This document shows positions 34,998 to 45,100 of a stretch of DNA of 64,000 nucleotides, piece after piece (the first letter of the stretch is position 1; each line of letters begins with the position of its first letter). The notes under the pieces were generated by a model. That model did no database searches, was not told the origin of the DNA, and saw nothing but the letters and a program-made list of their open reading frames with translations. Where the stretch lies: NCBI GenBank assembly GCA_036399015.1, contig DASWNW010000038.1, positions 124,001 to 188,000 of the forward strand, read 5' to 3'. A program made the position numbers and the translations under genes. The stretch comes from QHVT01 sp036399015 (GTDB taxonomy: Bacteria; Acidobacteriota; Thermoanaerobaculia; Gp7-AA8).

Positions 34998-37268
34998 ATG
35001 TCCAACTGGACGCGCAGGAAGTTCATCACCGTCACTACCGTCGCCGGTGTCGCCGCCACGGAGATCGCGGCGCAGACGCCGCGGCGCTCCTCGAAGCCGG
35101 GAGCGACGCGCTACGCGGTCCATCCCTCGGTCGGCGTGGCGCGGCTCGGCAACAGCCCGGATGAGTTCTACCTCGAGCCGGAGTCGATCGGCGGCCTCCC
35201 GATCGAATGCACGCCGGACGGCACGCCGCGCACGAAAGACGGCAAGCCGGTCTTCGTCCGGAAGTTCAAGGACGCCGAGGGGCGCATCAAGCGGCAGGGG
35301 GCGCAGTTCCGCGTCTACGCGTTCGACTCGAACGATCCGTACGACCCCGGCCGCGAGATCACGCTCGACTCGCCCGAGGTGGAGTCGATCGAGTGGACGG
35401 TGCACCTCGCGAACAAGAAGGCCGTCTGGTACAACAACGACCAGTTCATCGGGAACACCTACCTCGCCGGCGATCCGAACGCGGTGCAGGAGGATGCGAA
35501 CTACTACCCGAACCCCAACACCCCACCCACGCCGACCGTCGACGCGAGCCTCCGCAACTGGTACATCCAGAAAGAGGATGACCGGCAGCGGATGCTGATC
35601 ATCGACCCGGGACCGCGCAAGGTCAGCCGTCCGGGACAGAAGGCGGCGTTCTCGCGCGACACCATCCCGCCGGACTACACGAAAGGCGCGTTCCCCCCGA
35701 TCGACCCGGAGAACCGGCGCGTGCCGTACGAGATCGACACGCTCGGCGACATGATGATGTCGCGCTCCGGCCGGCTGGTCGTGCTGGGCGGCTTCGGCAG
35801 GGCCGGCGGGCAGGTGCCGATCGCGACCTACACCGGCGCCGACACCTGGTACGACGACATCTCCGACGGCCCCGTCTGGTGCCGCCTCAAGCTGAAGGGG
35901 CAGGCAGAGCCGATCGTGCTGACCGCGTGGGCGCTGGTCGGCTCGCCGAAGTACGCGCCGGAGCTGCGCAGCATCTCGACTCTCGACGACATCATGTTCG
36001 ACGTCGGCACCCGCTTCTACAACCTCGTCCCGGAGCTGTACGACGAGGGGCGGTACCGCGACGGCGGCTACAACCCGAACTACGAGGCCAACTACGCGCG
36101 CGACGTGGAGCCGATCCTCGAGCGCATCGGCGACTACATCTGGGTCGCCAACGTGCAGTCGATGGTCGCGTTCATCTCCCCCCGCTTCAACCCGCGCGAC
36201 AACTCCGAGGCGAACCGGAAGAACCGGGAAACGTTCTTCTCCTACTTCCGCGACTCCTCGAAGAACGAGCTCTCCGCGCCGCGCCAGCAGCTCTTCCACA
36301 ACCGCGTCCCCATGGTCCCGCTCAACTCCGGGTCGAACTCGGTGACGAACGAGAACCAGGACAAGTACATGGGGCTCACGCGCACGCAGTACTTCCTCCT
36401 CGGGCAGTGGGCGAAGGGGAAGTTCACGACCGGGACGGTGAAGCCGTGGCCGAACCGCGTCCATCCGCTCGACCGCGCGTCCGCCGGCAACTGCGTCGGC
36501 CACCCGATGTCGCCCGGGATCGAGGTGACGTGGTCGGTGCGCAACCCGGTCATCTACAGCGAGCCGTATCGCATCAAGATCCACAAGGACGAGGCGTGGT
36601 ATCGCGAGAAGGGCCTGAGCACGCTCGGCGACGAGACCGGCACGTATTTCGCGCGATTCCCGAAGCCGGGCGTCACGCCGCCGGCGTGGCTGGTGGTGCA
36701 GGACGGCTGCGAGCCGGGCGACCTCACCAAGCGCATGTCCGGACCCTGGATGTCGGACTTCTACCAGTGCTCGGTCGAGTATGTGAACTTCAGCGACCCG
36801 CCCGCGACGTCGCAGCCGAACACCACCGCCATCACCGAGATCCCGACGCCGCCGACGTACTACACCTACTGGTGGCCGCCGCAGGCGCCGATGCACGTGC
36901 TCACCGGCGCGATGACGGCGCAGGAACAGGCGGACGCCGGCGTCCCGGCCGGGTTCCAGGTCTATTACACGCGCGGCGCGAACAACATCGGGAACCTCGT
37001 CATCAGCTGGTCGTACATGGGCTTCATCGTCAACGAGAACGAGTCGGACGAGGGGCGGATGTACCCCTACTTCGTCGAGAAGGAGCGGAACCACGACCGC
37101 TTCGTCGCGGCGGCGGTGGCGGTCGGAAGCCCGATCAACCAGATGTCCGCGACCGGCAGTTACGCGCAGCCGACGAACTACTTCACGCTCGCCTGGTTCA
37201 TGAAGGACGAGGCGGCCATCGCGGCGTGCGACGGCGTCCCGCCCGATGACCCGAGATGCAGGGACTGA
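34998..37268 (+). CDS. LodA/GoxA-family CTQ-dependent amino-acid oxidase with Tat-like signal
   Basis: A 756-residue protein. The start has NWTRRKFITVTTVAGVAAT, a twin-arginine motif with a weakly hydrophobic stretch, which suggests export in folded form. The body matches LodA/GoxA: YAVHPSVGVARLGNSPDEFY at 39-58, and the two probable cofactor residues Cys499 (AGNCVGHPMSPGIEVTW) and Trp584 (GPWMSDFYQC), which would crosslink to cysteine tryptophylquinone. A WWPPQAP motif follows. Family members oxidise lysine or glycine to aldehyde, ammonia and H2O2; the substrate here is not predictable. AGGAGA precedes the ATG. The maturation flavoprotein LodB overlaps its end. Confidence 0.88.
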   Translation: MSNWTRRKFITVTTVAGVAATEIAAQTPRRSSKPGATRYAVHPSVGVARLGNSPDEFYLEPESIGGLPIECTPDGTPRTKDGKPVFVRKFKDAEGRIKRQGAQFRVYAFDSNDPYDPGREITLDSPEVESIEWTVHLANKKAVWYNNDQFIGNTYLAGDPNAVQEDANYYPNPNTPPTPTVDASLRNWYIQKEDDRQRMLIIDPGPRKVSRPGQKAAFSRDTIPPDYTKGAFPPIDPENRRVPYEIDTLGDMMMSRSGRLVVLGGFGRAGGQVPIATYTGADTWYDDISDGPVWCRLKLKGQAEPIVLTAWALVGSPKYAPELRSISTLDDIMFDVGTRFYNLVPELYDEGRYRDGGYNPNYEANYARDVEPILERIGDYIWVANVQSMVAFISPRFNPRDNSEANRKNRETFFSYFRDSSKNELSAPRQQLFHNRVPMVPLNSGSNSVTNENQDKYMGLTRTQYFLLGQWAKGKFTTGTVKPWPNRVHPLDRASAGNCVGHPMSPGIEVTWSVRNPVIYSEPYRIKIHKDEAWYREKGLSTLGDETGTYFARFPKPGVTPPAWLVVQDGCEPGDLTKRMSGPWMSDFYQCSVEYVNFSDPPATSQPNTTAITEIPTPPTYYTYWWPPQAPMHVLTGAMTAQEQADAGVPAGFQVYYTRGANNIGNLVISWSYMGFIVNENESDEGRMYPYFVEKERNHDRFVAAAVAVGSPINQMSATGSYAQPTNYFTLAWFMKDEAAIAACDGVPPDDPRCRD

Positions 37269-38374
37269 ATGAGTACGACGTCGCGGCCGCCGAGTACGAC
37301 GTTGCCGTCGTGGGCGGCGGGCCGGCCGGGTCCGCCGCCGCGCTGACGCTGCTGCGCTACTCGAAGCTGCGGCCCGTCGTCGTCGAACGCTCGTCGTACG
37401 ACGGCTGGCGCGTCGGCGAGACGCTCTCCCCCGGCGTCTTCCCGCTGCTGACCTACCTCGGCGCGGAGTCGCTGCTGCCCGGACAGGGGCAGCGCCGCGC
37501 GTACGCCACCAGCGCGGCGTGGGGCAGCGCCGACGTCGTGTCGCGCGACTTCCTCTTCACCGGCGGCGGCGACGCGTGGCATCTCGATCGCGCCCGCTTC
37601 GACGCCTCGCTCGCGCGGCTCGTCTCCGAACGCGGCGGCACGCTGCTCTCCGGCACGGTCGTGGAGAAGGTCGAGCCGCGCTGGACGCTGATCACCAGCC
37701 GCGGTGCGATCTCCGCCCGCTTCGTCATCGACGCGACCGGCCGCCACGCGGCGTTCGCCCGGACGCAGGGGGCGCGCGCCGCATCCGACGATCACCTGAC
37801 CGGCCTCGTGGGGTTGTTCGAGGGCGGCGACGGCGCGCAGACGGCGACGCTGGTCGAGGCGGTGGAGGACGGCTGGTGGTATTCGGCGCACCTGCCGGAG
37901 AACCGCACGGTCGTTGCCTTCATGACGGACGCCGACATCGTGCGCGCCGGCCGCCTGCACGAGGAGGACGCCTGGCTGGAGCGCCTCGGCGGCACGCGCG
38001 CGACGCGGCCGCGCACGGCGAACGCGCGGCTCGCGGAGGGGCCGATCGCCGCGCCGGCACACTCACAGATCCTCTACCCGGTGACCGGCGACGGCTGGAT
38101 CAGCGCCGGCGATGCGGCGGCGGGATTCGATCCGCTGTCGTCGATGGGGATCGGCTACGCGATCGCCTCCGGCATCCAGGCGGCACGCGTCGCCGCCAGC
38201 TCGCTGTCCGGCGCAAGCGAGCACGCGCGTCTCTTCGCGCTCGACGTGCGGCGCCACTACGACGCCTACCTCGCGCGGCGGCAGGCGTACTACGAGATCG
38301 AGCAGCGCTGGCCGCGGTCGCCGTTCTGGGCGCGCAGGCACGGCGCGGGCGCGGTGTCATACTCCGCCGGATGA
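37256..38374 (+). CDS. LodB-type FAD-dependent protein for quinone cofactor biogenesis
   Basis: A 372-residue flavoprotein. YDVAVVGGGPAGSAAALTLL is the FAD Rossmann motif near residue 15. WRVGETLSPGVFPLL is shared with LodB and tryptophan halogenases, and GDAAAGFDPLSSMGIGYAIASG is the second FAD contact. LodB-like partners are needed for CTQ formation in LodA-type oxidases, and the gene order lodA-lodB with a 13-bp overlap supports that role. It ends in an ATGA overlap with the HugZ-like gene. Confidence 0.88.
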   Translation: MQGLNEYDVAAAEYDVAVVGGGPAGSAAALTLLRYSKLRPVVVERSSYDGWRVGETLSPGVFPLLTYLGAESLLPGQGQRRAYATSAAWGSADVVSRDFLFTGGGDAWHLDRARFDASLARLVSERGGTLLSGTVVEKVEPRWTLITSRGAISARFVIDATGRHAAFARTQGARAASDDHLTGLVGLFEGGDGAQTATLVEAVEDGWWYSAHLPENRTVVAFMTDADIVRAGRLHEEDAWLERLGGTRATRPRTANARLAEGPIAAPAHSQILYPVTGDGWISAGDAAAGFDPLSSMGIGYAIASGIQAARVAASSLSGASEHARLFALDVRRHYDAYLARRQAYYEIEQRWPRSPFWARRHGAGAVSYSAG

Positions 38375-39141
38375 CGCAGCACGCCACCTCGTCTTCCTCG
38401 CCGCAGCCGGGATCGGAGCCGTCACACGCGGAGCGGGTGCGCACGCTGCTCGTGAGCGAGCGCGTCGGCACACTCGCCACACACTCCGCGCGGCACCCTG
38501 GCTGGCCGTTCGCCTCGGTCATGCCGTACGCGCTCGACGACGGCGCCTCGCCGCTCTTCCTCATCAGCGGCATGGCCATCCACACGCAGAACGCGCTCGC
38601 CGATCCGCGCGCGAGCCTCCTCGTCATGCAGAGCGGCGCCGACGCCGACCCGCTCGGCTCCCCTCGCGCCACGCTCCTCGGCCACGTGCGGCGCGTCGAG
38701 GCGCCGTCGGAGGCGTTGCGCAACGCCTATCTCGAGCGCCATCCGTCGGCCCGCTACTGGATCGACTTCTCCGACTTCGCGTTCTTCCGCCTCGAGGTCA
38801 CCGACGTCTACTTCGTCGGCGGCTTCGGCGTCATGGGCTGGGTGACGGCGGACGACTACCGCGCCGCGGAGGCCGACCCGCTCGTCGACAGCGCGGCGAT
38901 GATCATCGAGCACATGAACGCCGATCACGCAGACGCGCTGCGCGGCATCACCCGCCACTTCGGCGGCCTGGAGGCGGAGGAGGCGACGATGGTCTCCTGC
39001 GACCGCCTCGGCTTCGTCGTGCGCGCGCGGACGGCGGAGGGGATGAAGGGGGCGCGCATCCAGTTCCCGGAGCCGGTCCGCTCGCGCGAGGACGCGCGCC
39101 GGGTGCTCGTGGCCATGACGCGCGCCTCGCGGGGGGAGTGA
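38371..39141 (+). CDS. HugZ-like protein: PNPOx-type barrel plus DUF2470
   Basis: A 256-residue protein. Residues about 18-165 form a pyridoxamine-phosphate-oxidase-like split barrel (ERVGTLATHSARHPGWPFAS, MQSGADADPLGSPRATLLG). Residues about 170-250 form DUF2470 (IIEHMNADHADALRGI). Such proteins bind heme or flavin; HugZ/HutZ are linked to heme degradation. It is translationally coupled to lodB and so belongs to the quinoprotein operon, where its role is open. The stop is followed by a strong hairpin. Confidence 0.85.
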   Translation: MTQHATSSSSPQPGSEPSHAERVRTLLVSERVGTLATHSARHPGWPFASVMPYALDDGASPLFLISGMAIHTQNALADPRASLLVMQSGADADPLGSPRATLLGHVRRVEAPSEALRNAYLERHPSARYWIDFSDFAFFRLEVTDVYFVGGFGVMGWVTADDYRAAEADPLVDSAAMIIEHMNADHADALRGITRHFGGLEAEEATMVSCDRLGFVVRARTAEGMKGARIQFPEPVRSREDARRVLVAMTRASRGE

Positions 39142-39161
39142 CGGCGGGCCGGAGCCCGCCG
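39142..39161. terminator. GC-rich hairpin between converging genes
   Basis: A perfect stem CGGCGGGC-CGGA-GCCCGCCG directly after the HugZ-like stop and 13 bases before the end of the giant gene. It has no T-tract. It resembles the inner hairpins of the double-hairpin elements and could serve as a bidirectional terminator. Confidence 0.5.
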
Positions 39162-39174
39162 CCACTGCATCTCA

Positions 39175-42100
39175 TCAGCTCAACCGCATCCGGGTGACCG
39201 CGGCCGCCGCGAGCAGGCCCGCCAGGATCATCAGGCCCCACTCCGACGCCGTCGGGACCGCCGCGACGTGCGCCGAGGCGACGACCACCGACGCGCTGGA
39301 GGAGTTGTTGGACGTCACCGCCTCCGACTCGTCGCTGTCGACGGTGGCGACGTTCATCATCGTGCCCACGCCCATGGCGCGGCCGGTCATCGTGATCGTG
39401 ATCGAAGCGCCGTTCAGCATCGTGCCGAGCGCGCACGTCACCGTCGTGGTTCCGCTGCACGTGCCCAGCGTCGACGTGACGCCGGTCAACTGGAAGTTCG
39501 CCGGCAGCGGGTCGTTGAGCACCACGTTCGTCGCGGTGTCGGGGCCGTTGTTGGTGACGACCAGCGTGAAGTTGAACGTGTCGCCGACCAGCATGCTGGT
39601 GAGGGAGGCCGACTTCACGATGCCCAGGTCGACCACCGGTCCGCCGGCGTCGCCGCCGTTGCCGTCGTCGTCGGTGTTGTCGTCGACGTCGGGGTCGGGC
39701 TCGGTCGCAGTGACCGTGGCCACGTTGTCGAACGCGCCGGCGGCGTCGATCGTCGCCGTGACCGTTATGGTGGTGCTCGCACCGACGGCAAGGCTGGCGA
39801 TGGTGCACGGCAGCGCGGCGCAGCCGCTGCCGCTCACGCCGGTGATGGTGAGGTTCGTCGGCGTGTCGGTCACCTGGATGTTCGTCGCCGGGGACGGTCC
39901 GGCGTTCGCGACCACGAGCGTGTAAGTGAGCTCCTGGCCGAGGCCGAACGGTCCGGGGGTGACGAGGGTCTTGACCACCGAGACGTCGGCCGAGGGGCCG
40001 GTGAAGCCGCCGTTGTCGTCCTCGTCGTCGTTGTCCTCGCCGTCGGGGTCGGGCTCGGTGGCGGTGGCCGCGGCCACGTTGTCGAACGCGCCGGCGGCGT
40101 CGATGGTCGCCGTCACGGTGATGGTGGTGCTCGCTCCCATGGCGAGGCTGGCGATGGTGCACGGCAGCGCGGCGCAGCCGCTGCCGCTCACGCCGGTGAT
40201 GGTGAGGTTCGTCGGCGTGTCGGTCACCTGGATGTTCGTCGCCGCCGACGGTCCGGCGTTCGCGACCACGAGCGTGTACTGGATCGATTGACCGATGCTG
40301 AAGGGGCCGACGGTGATCAGCGTCTTCACCAGCGAAACGTCCGCCGAGGGGCCGGCGATGTCGCCGTCGTCATCGGTGTTGTCGTCCACGTCGGGGTCAG
40401 GCTCGGTCGCCGTCGCGGTCGCGGTGTTGCTGAACGCGCCGGCGGCGTTGACTGTCGCCGTCACGTTGATGGTGGCGTTCGCGCCCATGGCGATGCTGGG
40501 GATGGTGCACGGCAGCGCCGCACAGCCGCTGCCGCTCACGCCGGTGATGGTCATGTTCGCCGGCGTGTCTGTCACGGTGACGCTCGTGGCGGTTGAGGGG
40601 CCGGCGTTCGCCACGATGAGGGTGTACTGGATCGCCTGACCGATGCTGAACGGGCCGGCGGTGATCAGTGTCTTCACCAGTGAGACATCCGCCGAGGGGC
40701 CGGCGATGTCGCCGTCGTCATCGGTGTTGTCGTCCACGTCGGGGTCAGGCTCGTTCGCCGTCGCGGTCGCGGTGTTGCTGAACGCGCCGGCGGCGTTGAC
40801 GGTCGCCGTCACGTTGACGGTGGCGCTCGCGCCCATGGCGATGCTGGGGATGGTGCACGGCAGCGCGGCGCAGCCGCTGCCGCTGACGGCGGTGACGGTC
40901 ATGTTCGACGGCGTGTCCGTCACCTCGACCGACGTGGCCGTGGAGGGGCCGGCGTTCGCCACGACGAGCGTGTACTGGATCGACTGACCGACGCTGAAGG
41001 GGCCGGCGGTGATCAGCGTCTTCACCAGCGAAACGTCCGCGGACGGACCAGCGATGTCGCCGTCGTCATCGGTGTTGTCGTCCACGTCGGGGTCAGGCTC
41101 GGTCGCCGTCGCGGTCGCGGTGTTGCTGAACGCGCCGGCGGCGTTGAGCGTCGCCGTGACGTTGATGGTCGCGTTCGCGCCCATGGCGATGCTGGGGATG
41201 GTGCACGGCAGCGCGGCACAGCCGCTGCCGCTGACGCTGGTGATGGTCATGTTCGACGGCGTGTCCGTCACCTCGACCTTGGTGGCGACGGAGGGGCCGG
41301 CGTTGGCCACTACGAGCGTGTACTGGATCGACTGGCCGGGGATGAAGGGGCCGGCAGTGATCAGCGTCTTCACCAGCGAGACGTCGGCCGAGGGGCCGGC
41401 GATGTCGCCGTCGTCATCGGTGTTGTCGTCCACGTCGGGGTCAGGCTCGTCCGCGGTCGCGGTGGCGGTGTTGCTGAACGCGCCAGCGGCGTTGACCGTC
41501 GCCGTGACGTTGATGGTGGCGCTCGCGCCCATGGCGATGCTGGGGATGGTGCACGGCAGCGCGGCGCAGCCGCTGCCGCTGACGGCGGTGATGGTCATGT
41601 TCGCCGGCACGTCGGTCACGGCGACGCTCGTGGCCGTGGAGGGGCCGGCGTTCGCCATGACGAGGGTGTACTGGATCGCCTGACCGATGCTGAACGGGCC
41701 GGCGGTGATCAGTGTCTTCACCAGTGAGACATCCGCCGAGGGGCCGGCGATGTCGCCGTCATCATCGGTGTTGTCGTCCACGTCAGGGTCAGGCTCGTCG
41801 GCTGTCGCGGTGGCGGTGTTGCTGAACGCGCCGGCGGCGTTGACGGTCGCCGTCACGTTGATGGTGGCGCTCGCTCCCATGGCGATGCTGGGGATGGTGC
41901 AGGGCAGCGCGGCGCAGCCGCTGCCGCTCACGCTGGTGATGGTCATGTTCGCCGGCACGTCCGTCACCTCGACCGACGTGGCCGTGGAGGGGCCGGCGTT
42001 CGACACGACGAGCGTGTACTGAATCGACTGACCGACGGTGAAGGGGGCGGCGGTGATGAGCGTCTTCACCAGCGAGACGTCGGCCGAGGGGCCGGCGATG

Positions 42101-45100
42101 CCGCCGTCGTCATCGGTGTTGTCGTCCACGTCGGGGTCAGGCTCGTCGGCGGTCGCGGTGGCGGTGTTGCTGAACGCGCCGGCGGCGTCGATCGTTGCCG
42201 TCACGTTGATGGTGGTGCTTGCTCCCATGGCAAGGCTGGGGATGGTGCACGGCAGCGCGGCACAGCCGCTGCCGCTGACGCTCGTGATGGTGAGGTTCGT
42301 GTCGGTGTCGGTCACCTCGACGTTCGTCGCGGTGGACAGGCCGGCGTTCGAGACGACGATCGTGAAGTTCACCGTGTCGCCGGTGGTGAACGGTCCGGCG
42401 GTGGTCAGCGTCTTCACGACCGAGACGTCGGCGAACGGACCGGCGATGCCGGTGTCGTCGTCGGTGTTGTTGTCAACGTCGGGATCCGGCTCGTCGGCAG
42501 TGGCCGTGGCGGTGTTGCCGAAAACGCCGTCCGCGTCGATGGTGCCGGTGACGGTGATGGTCGTATCCGCGCCGGCGGCGATGCTCGCGATGGTGCAAGG
42601 CAAGGCGGCGCAGCCGCTGCCGCTGACGGTGGCGATCGTGAAGTTCGACGGGGTGTCCGTCACCTCCACGTTCGTCGCGGACGACAGCCCGTCATTCGCC
42701 ACCAGGATCGAGAACGTCACTTCGTCGCCGACGCTGTACGGGCCGGCCGTGGTGAGCGTCTTCACGACCGAGACGTCCGCAAACGGGCCGGCGATGCCGG
42801 TGTCGTCGTCGGTGTTGTCGTCCGGGTCGGGATCCGGCTCGTCCGCCGTGGCCGTCGCGGAGTTCTCGAAGAGACCGTCCGCGCCGATGGTGCCGGTGAC
42901 GGTGACGGTCGTATTCGCATTGACGGCGAGCGTTGGGATCGTGCAGGGCAAGGCCGTGCAGCCGCTGCCGGCGACGCTGGTGATGGTGAAGTTGGCCGGC
43001 GTATCCGTCACGTCGATCGAAGTGGCCGGCGACGGACCGGCGTTCGCGACCAGGATCGAGAAGCTGACCGTGTCGCCGACGCTGTGCGGCCCGGCGGTGG
43101 TGAGCGTCTTCACGACCGAGACGTCGGCCGAGGGTCCGGCGATGTCGCCGTCGTCGTCGGTGTTGTTGCCGGGCGTGGGGTCGGGCTGGTCGCCGTCGGC
43201 CGTGGCCTCGTTTTCAAACGCGCCGGCCGCGTCGATGGTGGCGGTGACGGTGATGGTCGTGTCGGCGTCGTCCGACAGCGCCGCGATCGTGCAGGGCAGT
43301 GCGGCGCAGCCGCTGCCACTCACGCCGGTAATGGTCAGGTTCGTGTCGACGTCCGTCACCTGGATGTTGGTGGCCGTGGACGGGCCGTCGTTCCTGACCA
43401 CGATGTTGAAAGTCACCGTGTCGCCCACGGTGTAGGGGCCGGCGGTGGTCAGGGTCTTCGTCAGCGAGACGTCAGCCGAGACCGCGGTGTCCCCGTCATC
43501 GTCGGTGTTGTTGCCGGGCGTCGGGTCCGGCTGGTCGCCGTCGGCCGTGGCCTCGTTCTCGAACGGTCCGGCCGCGTCGATGGTCGCGGTGACGCTGATG
43601 GTGGTCTCGGTGTCGTCCGAGAGCGCCGCGATCGTGCAGGGCAACGCCGCGCAGCCGCTGCCGCTCACGCCGGTGATGGTCAGGTTCGTGTCGACGTCCG
43701 TCACCTGGATGTTCGTGGCCGTGGACGGGCCGTCGTTCCGGACCACGATATCGAAGGTCACCGTGTCGCCCGCTTCGAAGGGACCGGTGGTGGTGAGGGT
43801 CTTGGTGAGGGACACGTCGGCCGAGTCGGCGGTGCCGCCGTCGTCGTCGGTGTTGTTGCCAGGGGTCGGGTCCGGCTGGTCGCCGTCGGCCGTGGCCTCG
43901 TTTTCAAACGCACCGGCCGCGTCGATGGTGGCGGTGACGCTGATCGTGGTCTCGGTGTCGTCCGACAGCGCCGCGATCGTGCAGGGCAGTGCCGCGCAGC
44001 CGCTGCCGCTGACGCCGGTGATGGTGAGGTTCGTGTCGACGTCGGTCACCTGGATGTTGGTGGCCGTGGACGGGCCGTCGTTCCTGACCACGATGTTGAA
44101 AGTCACCGTGTCGCCCGCCTCGAAGGGACCGGTGGTGGTGAGCGTCTTGGTGAGGGACACGTCGGCCGAGTCGGCGGTGTCGCCGTCGTCGTCGGTGTTG
44201 TTGCCGGGGGTCGGGTCCGGCTGGTCGCCGTCGGCGGTGGCTTCGTTCGAGAAGGCTCCCGCCGCGTCGATCGTCGCCGTGACGCTGATGGTGGTCTCGG
44301 TGTCGTCCGACAGCGCCGCGATCGTGCAGGGCAGTGCGGCGCAGCCGCTGCCACTCACGCCGGTGATGGTCAGGTTCGTATCGACGTCCGTCACCTGGAT
44401 GTTGGTGGCCGTGGACGGGCCGTCGTTCCTGACCACGATGTCGAAGGTCACCGTGTCGCCCACGGTGTAGGGGCCGGCGGTGGTCAGGGTCTTCGTCAGC
44501 GAGACGTCAGCCGAGACCGCGGTGTCCCCGTCGTCGTCGGTGTTGTTGCCGGGCGTGGGGTCCGGCTGGTCGCCGTCGGCCGTGGCTTCATTCGAGAAGG
44601 CTCCGGCCGCGTCGATCGTCGCGGTGACGGTGATGGTCGTCTCGGCGTCGTCTGCCAGCGCCGCGATCGTGCAGGGCAGTGCCGCGCAGCCGCTGCCGCT
44701 CACGCCGGTGATGGTCAGGTTCGTGTCGACGTCGGTCACCTGAACGTTCGTGGCCGTGGACGGGCCGTCGTTTCTGACCACGATGTTGAAAGTCACCGTG
44801 TCGCCCGCCTCGAAGGGACCGGTGGTGGTGAGCGTCTTGGTGAGGGACACGTCGGCCGAGTCGGCGGTGTCGCCGTCGTCGTCGGTGTTGTTGCCGGGCG
44901 TCGGGTCCGGCTGGTCGCCGTCGGCCGTGGCTTCATTCGAGAAGGCTCCGGCCGCGTCGATGGTGGCGGTGACGGTGATGGTGGTCTCGGCGTCGTCCGA
45001 CAGCGCCGCGATCGTGCAGGGCAGTGCCGCGCAGCCGCTGCCACTCACGCCGGTAATGGTCAGGTTCGTGTCGACGTCCGTCACCTGGATGTTGGTGGCC

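Noticed and set aside
39142..39161. Classical intrinsic terminator
   Set aside because: The stem is strong but no T-run follows on either strand, so it is listed only as terminator-like.
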